From Callaeas wilsoni (Eukaryota; Chordata; Aves; Passeriformes; Callaeidae), in assembly GCA_013398955.1 (NCBI GenBank), contig VWPU01006293.1, positions 62,001-126,000 on the forward strand: a stretch of DNA of 64,000 nt, read 5' to 3'. The translations under genes and the position numbers were made by a program. Below are positions 26,040 to 38,800 of the stretch, piece after piece. The stretch's first letter is position 1; every line of letters starts with the position of its first letter. A model generated the notes under the pieces. It did no database searches. It was given only the letters and a program-made list of their open reading frames with translations, and was not told where the DNA came from.

Positions 26040-26240
26040 CATAAATAATGTGCCTTAGCTCCTTAGCCAAAGATGCATCATTAGTGACATGACTGATTAA
26101 AGACAAGGATATCACAAAATGTTTTTAAATAATCCAGTCTCCTAATATTGACCCAGCATATTTTCTTTCTGTCAATTTTTGGTAAGTGTGTAATTATTGA
26201 CAGCTCAAGCCAATATTAATTTTAAAACTCTCTTCCTTTC
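26040..26240. promoter_or_regulatory. Candidate regulatory element with inverted pair of ATTGACAG (PBX/MEIS-type) motifs
   Basis: The octamer ATTGACAG occurs on the minus strand at 26169-26176 and on the + strand at 26196-26203, giving an inverted pair 27 bp apart. The second copy is preceded by TAATT. The octamer contains the TGACAG core bound by MEIS/TGIF homeodomain proteins. The neighbouring sequence at 26070-26100 has GATGCATCATTAGTGACATG and TGATTAA. No gene or repeat explains the stretch. Confidence 0.25.
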
Positions 26241-29200
26241 TGCAGTGCACAGTCTCACAAAATGGTATCAGACCTTTGGAAAATAGGATAAATAAGAGCA
26301 CACTCAGAGGATGAAAAAATTCTCTTCACAAAATTGTGTAGGAGTAACTGCTTACCTCAGCAACTGTATGTTGCTGGCAGCAGACAAACCAAGGGACCAC
26401 CTTTCTAAGGCATTTTTAGCTTGCCTTTCTTTGAATAAATGTGATTCACACTGTATCTGTCCATCTGTAGGATAATGCCCAAAGATGATCTGTGCTTGAT
26501 GTGCAAATGCTAGGTCTATCATTTGCATGCACAAGTGATATGCAGGGACCCATTTGCACTTACATATGTAGAAGACGACATTTGAAAAACTGGCTTCTAG
26601 AATCATTCCTTCTGTGAATGTTATGCAGCCATCTGTACAAAAGTAACAACCAAATACTCTGCCATCAGCAGAGTATTGGCCTTTCAGATATGACTGGTTG
26701 AGAGGGGGTTTTTTGTGCAAACTTCATTTCAACAGAAAATTGTTTTTTCAACTACTTTTTAAACACAATGTTGGTTTTCAGCTGAATCCTTTCTACTGTC
26801 AACATTGCCAAATTTGATTGATCTGATGTATGCTAATGTTTGTGTCCTGTGACTTCAGTTTTCTCCATAGTACTGTGATCAGGGACTCTTGTAATCCATC
26901 CTAGCAGCTGAGTGAGAGAAGTGAGAACACTTGAGGGTCTGTAGGTTATGACAGGACCTACTACCTCCATAGCATTTGGGGAAAAAAAAACCCACCACGT
27001 TTCTTTTTCTTACTCCACTTCAGAAAGCATAAAAAATTTAACAAGGAAAAAATTTTCTTTCTAGTCCATCCAGTGAATCTGAAAATCCAAACTTGCCACG
27101 TAATGGTACATTATTCTTCCAGGTGGGAACTGTTCCAGGACAAAGGTCCTGTTCAGAGAAAGTTTTTGTGACAAATTGTCAAAAAGATTTCTTTGTGTTA
27201 AGATTAATGTTAAGTCAGCCGCTCAAACCGGGTGCAAGCTGGTCAGCACTGTTTTCAATGAAGCCCATTGCCACTTGATCAATGGATTGGATAGAGAAAG
27301 TACACAATGAGGGAGGCATGAAGGGCAAGACCTCAGATGATGAGAAGCACATATGGAATCCATGGGTCATGCACTATGCAAAATGCTCAGTATGTTAAAC
27401 CTATCAGGGGCCACACTGTTGAGACACTACAGTATACCCAGCTACAGACTTTAAAATATACATGCAGCATGTTAGATTACATCTGACTCAAATAACTTAA
27501 AAACATGTGATAGCCAATGGGAGAACCCATAAAAGAGTCATGAAAACAAGCATGTGGCAATTTTCCAAAATCGGCTGAAATAGCATACATGCCAGGACAT
27601 GTGTTCTGTCTTCACACATTGTGCCACAGAAGTTAATTTAAAAAGTGGAAGTGACCTGTATTCATTACATTATTCTGTGTAAATACTCAATCCATGTTGT
27701 CCTTCCTCACTGTTTTATATCAGACTAAGATCATGTGTGCACATGGATATACAGATTGGAGACATAGATAGGATATTTTCAATGAAGTCTTTCAATCTTT
27801 AGCAGGGAAAAAGAAAAGACTTTTAAGTTCTCCCTATATATTTAGAAACAAGTTTGGTCTCAGCTGTAAATACTGCTATCTATTGAACCAACCAGAATTT
27901 TACCCATGAATCAGAAAAAAATCTCTATACAACACCAACTTATTCAACCTAAGGAAATGTTCCTGCAGACTGACTGCAGCTTTCAGAGAAATTTTGCACT
28001 AGACTTTACTGGCAAAACCCCTATGGAGAGCCAATGTTCTCTTGGGAGAACAATATCTATGCTTTCTTTAAGAGCATATATTTGATATTTGCCAATTTTT
28101 CTCCCTTCTTTCCTTCACACCTTGCCTGGCTCTTTACAAAGAACAATGAAGTAACCTCGCCCCATTTCAGTAATGCTTTATTCACCCACCCTACTTTCAT
28201 AGCATTTGATACGCTCTTTCTGATCTGGTGAATTACTGCATTCGATACAAGACAAGAACAAATCAGGATCAAGAAACCGGTGGACCTGGGATTTTCTTCT
28301 GTATATACTTGAAAAATGTGTTTTGGTATATTTGGTCCTCAGCTAGCAGTACTAGAAACTATTTGGCAGTGCTTTTGTTTTGCTACCAGAAACCTTTCTA
28401 AGTCAGATTTAAGTGATAAAGCACACCAGATAGGTGACAGCTTCCACAAAGTATGTGTTTAAAATCATTCCTTGCTCTTCAGGCTGGCATCCATTTCCAT
28501 AGAACCAGAGGCGGAAATGGACCATTAGCATCAATGAGTCAAATTAAACTACTAGTGGTCAGATTTTATCCCTTAAAAAAAAAAAGGCTTGAATTAGTGA
28601 AAAAGAGAGTTTTAAAATTACCTTTAAAAAATCTTTTAATGTATTCTTCTGCTCTTGTCACACTGGGTCTTTGTGGAATGCAGTAACAAATCATTCAGAG
28701 CCAGCAGGGAAGCAGAGGAGGAAGAGAACTCCAGATCACATGCAACAGCTGGAAGTAAAAAGCAAAACAAAACACAGATGAAACTTTGGAGTTCTAAAGC
28801 TCCCAAAATTAAAATACTAATTTAAACTGAATTTTTTTTAAACAGTGACTTTTTAATACCTTTTTTTTTTTTTTTTTTAATTGAAAAACAAGTTCTCAAG
28901 GCCTTTTGACAACTGCAAAGAGACTCTTCAGGAATTCACTTTTCTTGGAGAGAAGCAGCTATCTAGGTCACAGGAATATTTAATTACTAATCATATATTC
29001 CGTGATACCTTGTTTTACCAGTGCAGACTACCCTCAAAGACATGAAATAAGGAAGTCCAAAGTATCTTTTGCTATGTAATTGCAAAATGCTGAGCTGTAA
29101 GAATGCTAGACTTAAGGTCTCTTGGGATTAGTGTTTAACAGCATGGTACAGATACTGAACCTCACATTTCTTTTATTGTGGCGAAGCTCCTTTTCCATTA

Positions 29201-31780
29201 ATGACATTGGTTCAGCTTTCTAAGCATGAGAAGCTTCCATTGTGGGAAATCAGGGCAATCAAAACCACTTTTTCAGTGGCTGCTTTCAAGCCTAACTGTC
29301 CATGTGCTGTGCTTTATTCGCACATTACCTTAACCACAATATCCAACAGTAATTTTTTGCTTTTTTGTCTTTATATGCAGTTAAAAATCTATCTACCTGT
29401 TCTTTCTAGACTTCATATCCACTGCACAAGGCTTTAAAGGCATCATCTAGGAGTCTGGGATGCAAAATCATCCTTCTATTTGAAGACAGAGCAGCAACAT
29501 TTCTTCACAGCAGTGTGGATGCCTAGGGCTCAGTAGCTTCTCCTCTCTTTGGATGAGTTTCACTCCCCTCACAGATGGTTAAAGGATGAAAATTACATGC
29601 TTAGGTTTTTTTTTTTTTTCAGGAATTCTGCCTGATTTCTACAGTGCATTGATATAAAGGTCAAATTCCATCAGCTTCTGCCAGAGAATTCTCTGAATTT
29701 TGTTCTTTTCTTTCCAGAATACCCAGTTAAGCAGTACACTTGCCTTAAAAATGTTTCATCTTTTGTGGGTTTTGTTAATTTATTTTCTTCCAAAAGAAAT
29801 GTTACCTTTGCAAGCCTTTTTGTTGATTTCCTTATTTAGGTTCATTATTTCAGCATTTAGTCTTCAGCAATGGGTTGAGTCCTTTCTTTCATTCTCCAAA
29901 GCTCTCAGGAGCGAAAAAGAACATCATGTTCCTGTGGACTGCCCAGGACACATGCTGCACAGCTGTGCCAAATTTGCAGCTGACCAATTGGCCTATGCTG
30001 CAAGAAGAGTCATTTTCAAAATTTACAATCATTTATTTTAATGCATGCCAGATAGGCCGATTCACTGTGAGAATTCTTTGATTTTACTGACGTTTAGAGA
30101 CTCATCGAGTTTCCAGTGAAGTCAATGGGTATCTTTCCAGTCCTTATGGCAGGACTTGGATGAATGTCTAAGCAGGCAGAACTGTTTCCTGTCACCTATT
30201 TTGCTCACTGAGACATACAAAAGATCACCAACCCCCATCCTGTACCATCTTAAAATGGAATTTATCCTGGAATTTGAAGGAATTGCATGATCTTTAAAGG
30301 TAGCTAGCAAATTAAAGGGGGTAGCTGATTTAAACTAACAAATTCCCCAATGATAAGCCTGTCTTGGAAAGAATAAAAATGGCATTATTTCATTTGGATT
30401 TTTTTCCAAAAATAATGTCCCTTTTGGAGTCCTAAGCCCTGCTCAACTGAATATGGTGGCTTGTCTGCATAAAGGAAATGCACAAACAAGGAAATGTTAG
30501 GCATCTAAGCTAAAATGCAATGATGTGATTTCAGTAGCAGAGTTTTTAAAAGAGTGGAAGCAGGCATAACTCAACCATAAAATGTTTTGATTAGCATTTT
30601 ATTTCTGAAACTATTTCAGACTGAATATTTCAGTTTACAGTGCATATAAACAGACTTATGAAAACTAGAATTTACAGAGATGAAATCATAATCTGGAAGA
30701 CTTCAAACCCAGATGACATTCGAGTCTGAAGCCAATAATAGCATCTCGTCTGCAGTGCAAAATCAACAGGGCAGCAGCAGTGTTCATATACTTACTTGTA
30801 GGTTAGTTTACAAGCATAAAAAGCATGTATACTCTACATGCACTGATGCCATTTTCTGGTGCATGCAAAAAGAAAGAACAACTGGACTGTTCAGGGCTTT
30901 TTTTGCACCAATCTAGAAAGTTATTGGAATAAGACTCCTTAAAACAAAAAGAGAGAAAGTTGCCTATTGTAAGCACAAAGTTATGTGACTTGTCAGAAGG
31001 GCATCTAAATTAATGTGACATACCAAGAAAAGTGTTTAGTGGGGATGTCTACAGGAATGTAAATGCTACTCTTCATAGAAGAGTGGGAGAACCACTTACA
31101 ATGTTATTACTCAAGGCACTTGAGAATAGCTATACGCAACAATTTTGTTATAAAGAGCATCAACTAGAAATATAATGGGGCATTTCCATTCCCACTTTCA
31201 CTACAATCTAACATAATTGAAAGTGCATTGTTTGAAAAAGGTACAAAACATTTTTCTACATTTCTGTAAAAGAAGTGAAATTCTATGAAATCAGTAAAGG
31301 GAAACACTAAATTTAAAGCCAAACAATTACAGAAGTAGTCATGTTAGACTGCAAGAAGAACAGAAGAACAGAATTTCCTCCAAAAAAACAAGAAAGGGAA
31401 GAATAAAAATCTATGCCACTGCAAATGTTAAAATTTGATAGTTTTCTTACTAAAATGGTTTTAATTTCCAGCTGTATTGTTTTCCAAAGAGAAAACAAAG
31501 TCACTCATAGAGAGCTGACAAGATCATGTGTGACAGATTGACCCTGGCTGGATGTCAGGTGCCACTCTATCACACCTCTCCACAACTGGAAAGGCGAGAG
31601 AAAATATAACAAAAGGCTCATGAGATAAGAACTGGGAGAGATCACAAACAGATTACTGTCATAGGCAAAACAGGCTCAACTTAGGGAAATTAACTGTATT
31701 TATTACCAATCAAAATCACAGCAGAATAATGAGAAGTAAAATAAATCTTAAAAACACATTTCCCTCACCCCTTCCTGCTT

Positions 31781-31816
31781 CCTGAGATCTACGTCCTCCC
31801 TGAGATCTACCTCCTC
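31781..31816 (+). repeat. 18-bp tandem duplication inside the LTR
   Basis: CCTGAGATCTACGTCCTC (31781-31798) is followed directly by CCTGAGATCTACCTCCTC (31799-31816), two copies with one mismatch. It is probably a copy-specific slippage duplication in this LTR. Confidence 0.9.
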
Positions 31817-32179
31817 ACCTCCAGTGGTGCAGGGAGATGGCGAATGGGGGTTATGATCAGTTTGCCACAGGTTGCTTCTGATGCTTCTCAGGGAGAGGAG
31901 TCCTTCCCCTGCTCCTGCATGGGGTCCCTCCACAGGAGACTGTTCTCCACAAACTTCTCCGGCATGAGTCGTTCCCATAGGCTGCAGGTCTTCATGAGGG
32001 TGCAGTCCTTCAAGAATTGCCTGCTCCAGTGTTTGTGCCCCACAGGGTCACAGCTCCTACCAGCAAACCTGCTGCTGCATGGGCTCCTCTACTCACAGGT
32101 CCTGCCAGGAGCCTGTTCCAGCACAGGCTTCCCACAGGGTCACAGCCTTCTTCAGGGCATCCACCTGCTCCAGTGTGGG

Positions 32180-32285
32180 TCTCCTCCATGGGCTGCAGGT
32201 GGATTTCTGCATCCTCAGGGACCTCCATGGGCTGCAGGGGCACAGCTGCCTCACCATGGTTTGCACCATGGGCTCCAGGGGAACC
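32180..32285 (+). repeat. Degenerate minisatellite-like units in the LTR
   Basis: The motif CCATGGGCTGCAGG recurs near 32188 and 32225, with a variant CCATGGGCTCCAGG near 32267 and an earlier relative (CCATAGGCTGCAGG) near 31976. Spacing is about 35-45 nt in the distal copies. Internal reiteration of this unit is characteristic of this LTR family and makes the GC-rich part. Confidence 0.7.
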
Positions 32286-32500
32286 TCAGCTTCAGTGCCT
32301 GGAGCACCTCCTGTCCCTCCTTTACCAACCTTGGTGTCTACAGGGCTGTTCCTCTCACATATGCTCACTCTGCTCTTCTCTGAGCCAAATTACACCTGCA
32401 CAATGACTTCTTTTTTGCTTCTTAAGTATGATATCACGGAAGTATTACAGCCTCCTCTGATTGGCTTGGCCTTGGTCAGCGGTGAGTCCATCACACTTCT

Positions 32501-35500
32501 CTCTATTCCTGCTCTTGCCACACCTGGAACAAAAGAAGACAGGTGTAATGAGAATGACCAAGAAACTACTTATCATGAGTCACTATATGTGGGGATCTAC
32601 AAAGTCTGGATTTTGTCACTGTATGAGGGATGCAAAGATATGAAAAGAATGGAAATCTGCCCCAGCTACTGGAGTTAGTGCAGTGGCTAGCTAAGATAGC
32701 ACTCGTCACTTAGTCATACTACAACATCATTAAGAAGGTTTGAGTGGACGGAAGTTTTGTAATCCTAGATGCTACGTAAGCACAAAGAAATGTATCCTCT
32801 TCTTGGGGCAGGAATTGTAAGGTTAAAATGAGTGCCTTGAGGATGTGGTAATCAAAGAGGTGGAAGAGTAGAACAGAAAGAGAGAGCAGCTAGAGCATAC
32901 ACCAAAGAAAGATGCTGAGAAACTGGTCTTAAGTCACTGTTTCTGCCTAAGACAATAATGGCCACTTTTCTTAAGCTGTCCATGGGTTTAGCAGCACATT
33001 TACTCATTTCAGTTTTTGTATGAACAAAAGAATGGCCTGTACAGGAGAAGATCATGAAAATGACAGTGTGAAAATGATGTAGGTAGTTTGGGTAAGTATG
33101 TATGTGTATAAGTCATGTCGTCTTTTGCTAGGAAGATTTCTTTACTCTTCCCCGGATTTCTTTACTGACCACTACATCATCAACAGTAGTACCAAAAGAC
33201 TTTGTGGGGCAGTGCTTTAAATTTATTATCCTCTCTATGCTACGATTCACTGAGTGAGATAGGTAGCAGATCCAGTATCAATAACTTTTAATTATTTCTT
33301 GGAAGTACATATGTGGAAGAGGGTTTCTGGAATACACATCTGACAAACAGAGCTGAGACTGCTGGAGCTGACCAGGGCTTCATTCTTTGTTCCAACTACA
33401 TTCTAACTACAGCTACATTGATTACAAAGGAGGTTGCATAAAAATATACTTAGGACATTGCACCAGGCAATGCTAGTGGTGAGGGCAGAACACTGATTTG
33501 CCCCTGCAATAACCAGGTCTGATTTTCAATCACACTGGTGAACTTTAAATGGAAGCATGAACCTAAGAGTAGGACACAGGGAAACGGCCCCAGAATAAAA
33601 AAGACAACCATCTTCTCTGAAATCCTAATTAAAGCAGCAATTATGCTTATATTGGTCATTAAGCCACCTTTTTGAGAATGTTTATTAAAAATGAGCCAAA
33701 TTGCTCTTTTAGCTTATTTGTAACAATGGACTTTTGTGTCCTATAAGAGCAGCAATTAATGTTCAATTAATAAATGAATGGTTTAGGTCGGAAATAATAC
33801 TCTGTTTCATCTGGGCTAACAATTTGCTTAGAAAGTTCTTGATAAGGATCTTAGATGCAGAAGAGGAAATGGTTACTAGATCTTTATTCAATTATTTTTA
33901 CTTTCAACACTGCCTCAATAATAATCACAGACTGCCCACTGAAGAATTCCAACTCTCCTTCTCAGAGATAAGCATACCAACAGCCAAGATGTTCTCATAA
34001 TAGATTAAAATTCCTTCCCATATCAACAACAAATTAGTCATTCATTTTCACTTTCTTGCACACTGGAATCAGAAAAATATAAATTATTAACTATTGTTAC
34101 ACTCCATTTACAAGAGCAAGTATTTTAGTTAATTGCTTATTTGAGCATGGCTGATAAACAAATGAGAACATGCACTGTAAATTTTAGCACTCAAGTATAT
34201 AAAGTAGATTGTAGTAGGAATAATGTTAGCCCTTAGTGGGGAGATTTGGGGAATAATTCTTCATAGGAATAACTCTTAATACAAAAAAAGATTTGCTGAA
34301 GACTTCATTTTCCCACATAGTAGTATAAAAATGGATCAAAGTGTTTAGGATACTATTTCTGCAGTACATAGTGCTTATAAGCAAGTCTGTATTTTCTTAC
34401 CTTCTGTAGTGGAGAGTACTTTTAATTGTGGATACAGGAATATGTTTACATGTATTTGTGGTAATTTAATAATAAAATCCAATTAAATCTTGCCTATTGA
34501 CTAGATGAATAATTATGCCAAGAATATCTAACACTTTGATTCATAACATTCCAGAAAAGGAATCCTTTAAACAGACCTGTCTGCATTATTTTACTATCAA
34601 TAAACTCAAATACATAAATAAACTAATGGCTTAAATATATATGTGTTGGTTCACCTCAGGTGAGGATTTACAAGTAGGCTTCAACAGGACTCAACACAAG
34701 GACATGGGATTATGTGGTTTGATTCCTTTGTGGGACAAGATTGACAATAGTTTTCTAAGGAGTAAAATAACTTTTCACACAGGTAAAGTAGGTCCTGAAA
34801 TTATAAGGAATGTTCAGTGGAATGTATTCCATCCAGAATTATCATGCAAGGTAGTGGACATATGTGAATAAAGAATCATCCAGGAAGTTTCTGGCATGAC
34901 AGAGGGCTGCACATGCCTCTTAAGTGTTTAGATCTATGAATTAAAAATTGTATTGAAACATTAAAGTCAGAGAATGCTCTTTTATCTTTCTTACGCATGA
35001 AGCAAGGTCCTAATGGACTGAATTAGTGATCCATCACAGCACCCCACCAGGATCTTGTTCACCTCTTCTGCAGATGAGAAGACTCTAGCGCATAAGCCAC
35101 AGTCAGGTGAGTTGGACACAATGGACTGCAAGCACAGAAATTTAACCCTTCTGCTCAGATTATCGGAAAACTAAAGGCTGGTGAGACATCAGGACTGTTG
35201 AATTGGTAAAGCTGTAGACCTGCTAACTGAGGCCTAAGTTCTGTGAGCACTTACGGGAAGAAGGAATTTGCACACTTACTCAACTGCTATTGATCAGGTG
35301 CAGGATAAAGTTAATATGCAAAGTGTGAACTCACTGCCCAAAGACCAGGCTCTGCAGAATCCTAGCAGGTTTCTCAGCATTGCACTACTCTTCTCCATTT
35401 GATCTGTGTATTTCTGGATGCATTATGGAACAGAAGTAACTACTACTAGATGGAATCTGACTGCAGGGAAAGCACCGAGACTCAGGCTTTTCATTATGGA

Positions 35501-38500
35501 AGTCCTCAGCTTGATCCTAAGCCTGACTGTCCAGTCCTAGCAACAACCCTGAGGGATACCATGCTTCCCTGCCCTGCCACACAGCAACACTGAATCAAGA
35601 TCAAGGTGCACAAGTCAACAGAGGTTTTCATGGAAAAGGAAGCCACAAAGAGAAGCAACACTGCAACAGTACTGAGCACAGAAGGAGGCACTGGTTGACC
35701 TAAGCACTTTACCTGCCTCTCATCATACAGCTCTAAGGAGTGGGCCTCTTTTTGAAATGCCTGTTCAAAGATAACCATAGCTGGGGCTTGGATGCCACTC
35801 ATACATCTAACCACAGGATATAAACCAACAAAAATTGAGAGCTATGGATCACATACATTTCTGTGAAGACACCCCTGCAGAAAAGCTGCTACAGATGTAT
35901 CTTTCATCTTATTTGGAAATTGTGAAAGAAGTTTTTTCTTTTTCTACAAGCACACTGGTCTCATCACCAACATAATCTGACTTAACAAGATGTCCTTTGA
36001 CAGAAACAGCCAGGGCAACAGATTGAATATCCTGCTGTCTTCAAGGAAGAAGGGTGAATTCTTCAAGAAATTCTGAGGCTTCAGAATTAATACTTCCATT
36101 GAAAGGGAAGTCTATCTCAGTCTACCTCCAAAAATTGCCTCCCCTGCTTGCCAAGGCTCACTAAGATTCCATGGAGTGGCCATAAATATGAAATTAGCAC
36201 TGTGTGGAAAACAAGGTCACCAGGCTGAGTGGAATTACTTCATTCCCATTTCAGCCTTTACATTAAGGTATGGGACTCTGATACATAGATGAGGCATCTA
36301 TTCAGCCTCTCCCTGTTTCTACTACAAGTAGTGGAAGCAAATTAGGGTTGCATTGTATGAAAGCAGAGAATTGAAATGCTGTTTTAAAAATTCAGAACAC
36401 ACGATACTGTTCAGTTTGAAATAAAGGAGGACTCCCAGGTTGCAGAAGAGACTATCTGTAGACTACAAGCTCCTTGACTTTTCTTTTGAATAAGGTCTTT
36501 TTCAGCTCCCTACCCCATCACTGAAATGCTATTCTAGCATTCTTTGCAACATTTTGTAAACCATTAGCAACAACACATGTGCATACAGAGAGAAAAAATA
36601 CATACGGGAAAATTTCAGTGATTTAAAACTGAGATATTTGATGGTGAATTCAACAGGCCCCATATTTCCCCAGCTCTCCTGAGTTTAACATTGTAGAGCG
36701 GTACATGAAACACTACGCACACTGCTCATTTAGACCTCCCTCTGTGTCTCTCTACTCAAAGAACAAATTCACTCCAAGGACAACTGCTTACAAATTTTTT
36801 CAGAGATGAATGTACCACACTTGCCCCTGTACTTCAGTTTTCCTGTGACCTGTATGAGCCACAGTTTTGTTGTCCAGCTTCTTCCATTTTCTTTCAATTT
36901 TGAGAGACAGTTGTGGCTACACTAAGGCACATAATTTGAGCAAGGCACATGATAGGCTCACCCAGGTTGGAGTTTCTTTGTGTGGCACTTTAGTAGTGAA
37001 TCTATTAAGGCATCTGTGCTTACTGAGCATTGTAAGAAGACAACCTTGCAGAGGTACAGGCCCTCCTTGGACCACCATTTTCTACTTCCTGGCCTTCCAG
37101 AAAAAATGTAGACTGTAGTCCTCAGGTGCTGTGGCTTGATCTGACACAGGAGATTTTCTTCCCACAGTCCAGGCCCTTGTCAGTAATTCAGCTTGGTCTC
37201 ATACAAGGATAGCCACAGTTTCAGAATATGTCACGCTGTTTTAATAGCACTTCCTCTCACCAGCTTCCAAGAAAATGTTTTGCTGCAGCAGCAATTCTGT
37301 CCTGCATTTAACCATGACATTTCTTACAGTACACCTCACCACATTGCTCTGTTCCCACAGCCATTTCGCACTGTTTTTTTCCTAAATTCAAGCCATTAGC
37401 ATTTTCTGCTTCTTTTAAGACTTTCTCTCTAGAAAGACTCACAAATGTCAGGAGGTTTTTTGGTGTGTCACATTTTATGTTGGATACTGTCTCAATGCAC
37501 TTCTGTACTGAGTTCAGCTAGTTCTTACATCTTCAAGGCTATCACAAGATCCCTCTGAGATCTGACTTACGATATGACACAGCTGATGAACTACAAGTTC
37601 CCAAAATTGCTTTACTTCAGAAAGCTATGTTTAAGAAAACCGGCCAGAGAGCAGTCCTGTCTCTTAAGAGGCTGGTGACCCCACCATAAGCCCCAGTTGC
37701 GTCACATCAAGGGAGTACTTTTCAGCAGAAGGTTGCATGAATAAATTCCCCTTTGTAACATAGTTTCTGCTTCAGGCAGCTGGCACACTCAAACAAGGAT
37801 GGTGAGAGTGACAACATAACTCATTTTCATCATGATTTGCGGAGGATTATGGTATCTTTGCACCAGACACTGATTTTTGTTTGCCATCTATCCTTGTTCA
37901 AAACCAACTGACAAATCAAACAAACCCACCTCCTACACCAGTAACAAATACTGCTGGAGACTACGTGGTTCTGTTCAAGGTTCATTTTCCTGTCTTACGA
38001 AGGTTATTCAGAGGTGTTCCTTTTCCAATATGCATTCTGTTTCCAAAGTCATAAAGAAGTGAAATACTTGTTCTCACATGAAACATGCAACAAAAATGTA
38101 CAAATTGGTGGGTAATAGGTAGACACTACCAACCTTATCTTTGAATTTCCATTCTTTTTCTTAGACTCAAAACCTTACTTTAAAACTGTGGCTTGCTCTT
38201 CCTCCCCAAAGGCTCCCCCCCACTTTTCTTTGTGGCTTAACAGATAAAGTCAGAACAGGAGGAGGTTTCACCACTTTCACTGCGTGTAAAAACATTAAAT
38301 AATTCTGTTATTCTGAGGCTTGCTGATAGTATGAAAATGACAACTGAACACCAAGGATAGCATTTTATTTTCTGCTAGTAACTGAGGGCTTCACTGGTTG
38401 GGTTTTTCAGTTTAGTAAATTTCCAATGCAATTGTCTTGATATGAGCCTTTCAAAAAAATGATTCTTTTCCCTACCTTTTTTTCAAAGAAAATATGATTT

Positions 38501-38678
38501 AAATACCTATTCAGTTTATATTGAAATATATTAACTTGCATGCATTTGCCTAATCCTATTTTCTCTCATTAAAAAGGTTTCCTAGTAGCACATTCCGAAT
38601 AAATATTCTTCTAGAAATGTTACATATAATATATTCACTCTACTACATTCCAAGTCAAAATGAAAGAAATTAAAATTT
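32501..38678. other. Intergenic sequence, no recognised gene
   Basis: This is AT-rich unique DNA. I saw no CR1 or LTR fragment and no exon with convincing splice sites. Short open frames are scattered on both strands at chance frequency. A motif-dense stretch at 33625-33800 is listed separately. Confidence 0.65.
33625..33800. promoter_or_regulatory. Candidate regulatory element: paired AGCAGCAATTA motifs and SOX-like sites
   Basis: A near-identical motif occurs twice in direct orientation: AGCAGCAATTATG at 33633-33645 and AGCAGCAATTAATG at 33748-33761. Between them is AACAATGG (33722-33729), a good SOX-type site, followed at once by CTTTTGT (33731-33737) as an opposing weaker site. AATTAATAAATGAATG follows the second copy. 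The stretch has no repeat-family or coding character. Enhancer function is inference. Confidence 0.25.
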
Positions 38679-38800
38679 CATAGAATCACTGACTCACAGA
38701 ATAATTTAGGTTGGAAAGGACCACTGGGGGGTATTCACTCCATTCTTTGTAATTTGCTCCAAGTATGGCTAGCATCTTCAAATTTAGATCACGTAAACAG
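38679..38800 (-). mobile_element. CR1 LINE fragment, short 3' end
   Basis: The + strand reads CATAGAATCACTGACTCACA followed by AGAATAATTTAGGTTGGAAA and GGACCACTGG, which is the reverse complement of the CR1 3' terminus. Similarity fades within about 100 nt, so this is a very short, 5'-truncated and diverged copy. Confidence 0.85.

Larger units (their letters stand above)
7471..31528. other. Intergenic sequence, about 24 kb without recognised genes
   Basis: This is AT-rich unique sequence with only short open frames. I found no CR1, LTR or other recognisable repeat family in it. Homopolymer runs occur: T at 8984-8996, 10162-10177, 28861-28878 and 29606-29619, and A at 18869-18882. A short 16-bp tandem repeat lies at 8161-8200. 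Motif-dense stretches at 18530-18680, 19280-19450 and 26040-26240 are listed separately as candidate regulatory elements. The absence of exons fits the known gene desert on the 5' side of PIK3R1. Confidence 0.7.
31529..32500. mobile_element. Endogenous retroviral LTR, avian GC-rich family, probably solo and truncated
   Basis: The segment opens with TGTGACAGATTGACCCTGGC, a start I recognise from a widespread LTR family in bird genomes. It continues through a stretch containing ATTTATTACCAATCAAAATC (about 31699-31718) into a GC-rich region made of repeated units such as CTCCATGGGCTGCAGG and CTGCTCCAGTGT. It ends around GATTGGCTTGGCCTTGGTCA (32460-32479). Beyond about 32500 I can no longer follow the family, so the far terminus appears lost or diverged. 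No gag, pol or env sequence adjoins it. Open frames of up to about 200 codons across it arise from the GC-rich repeats and are not genes. The family name and orientation are not certain. Confidence 0.75.

Noticed and set aside
31844..32678. Overlapping frames of 129-199 codons on the + strand
   Set aside because: They lie in the GC-rich repeated part of a retroviral LTR and its flank; the translations are repeats of the LTR units, not retroviral or cellular proteins.
35506..35814. 102-codon minus-strand frame
   Set aside because: The translation has no known domain, and no initiation context or splice support was found.
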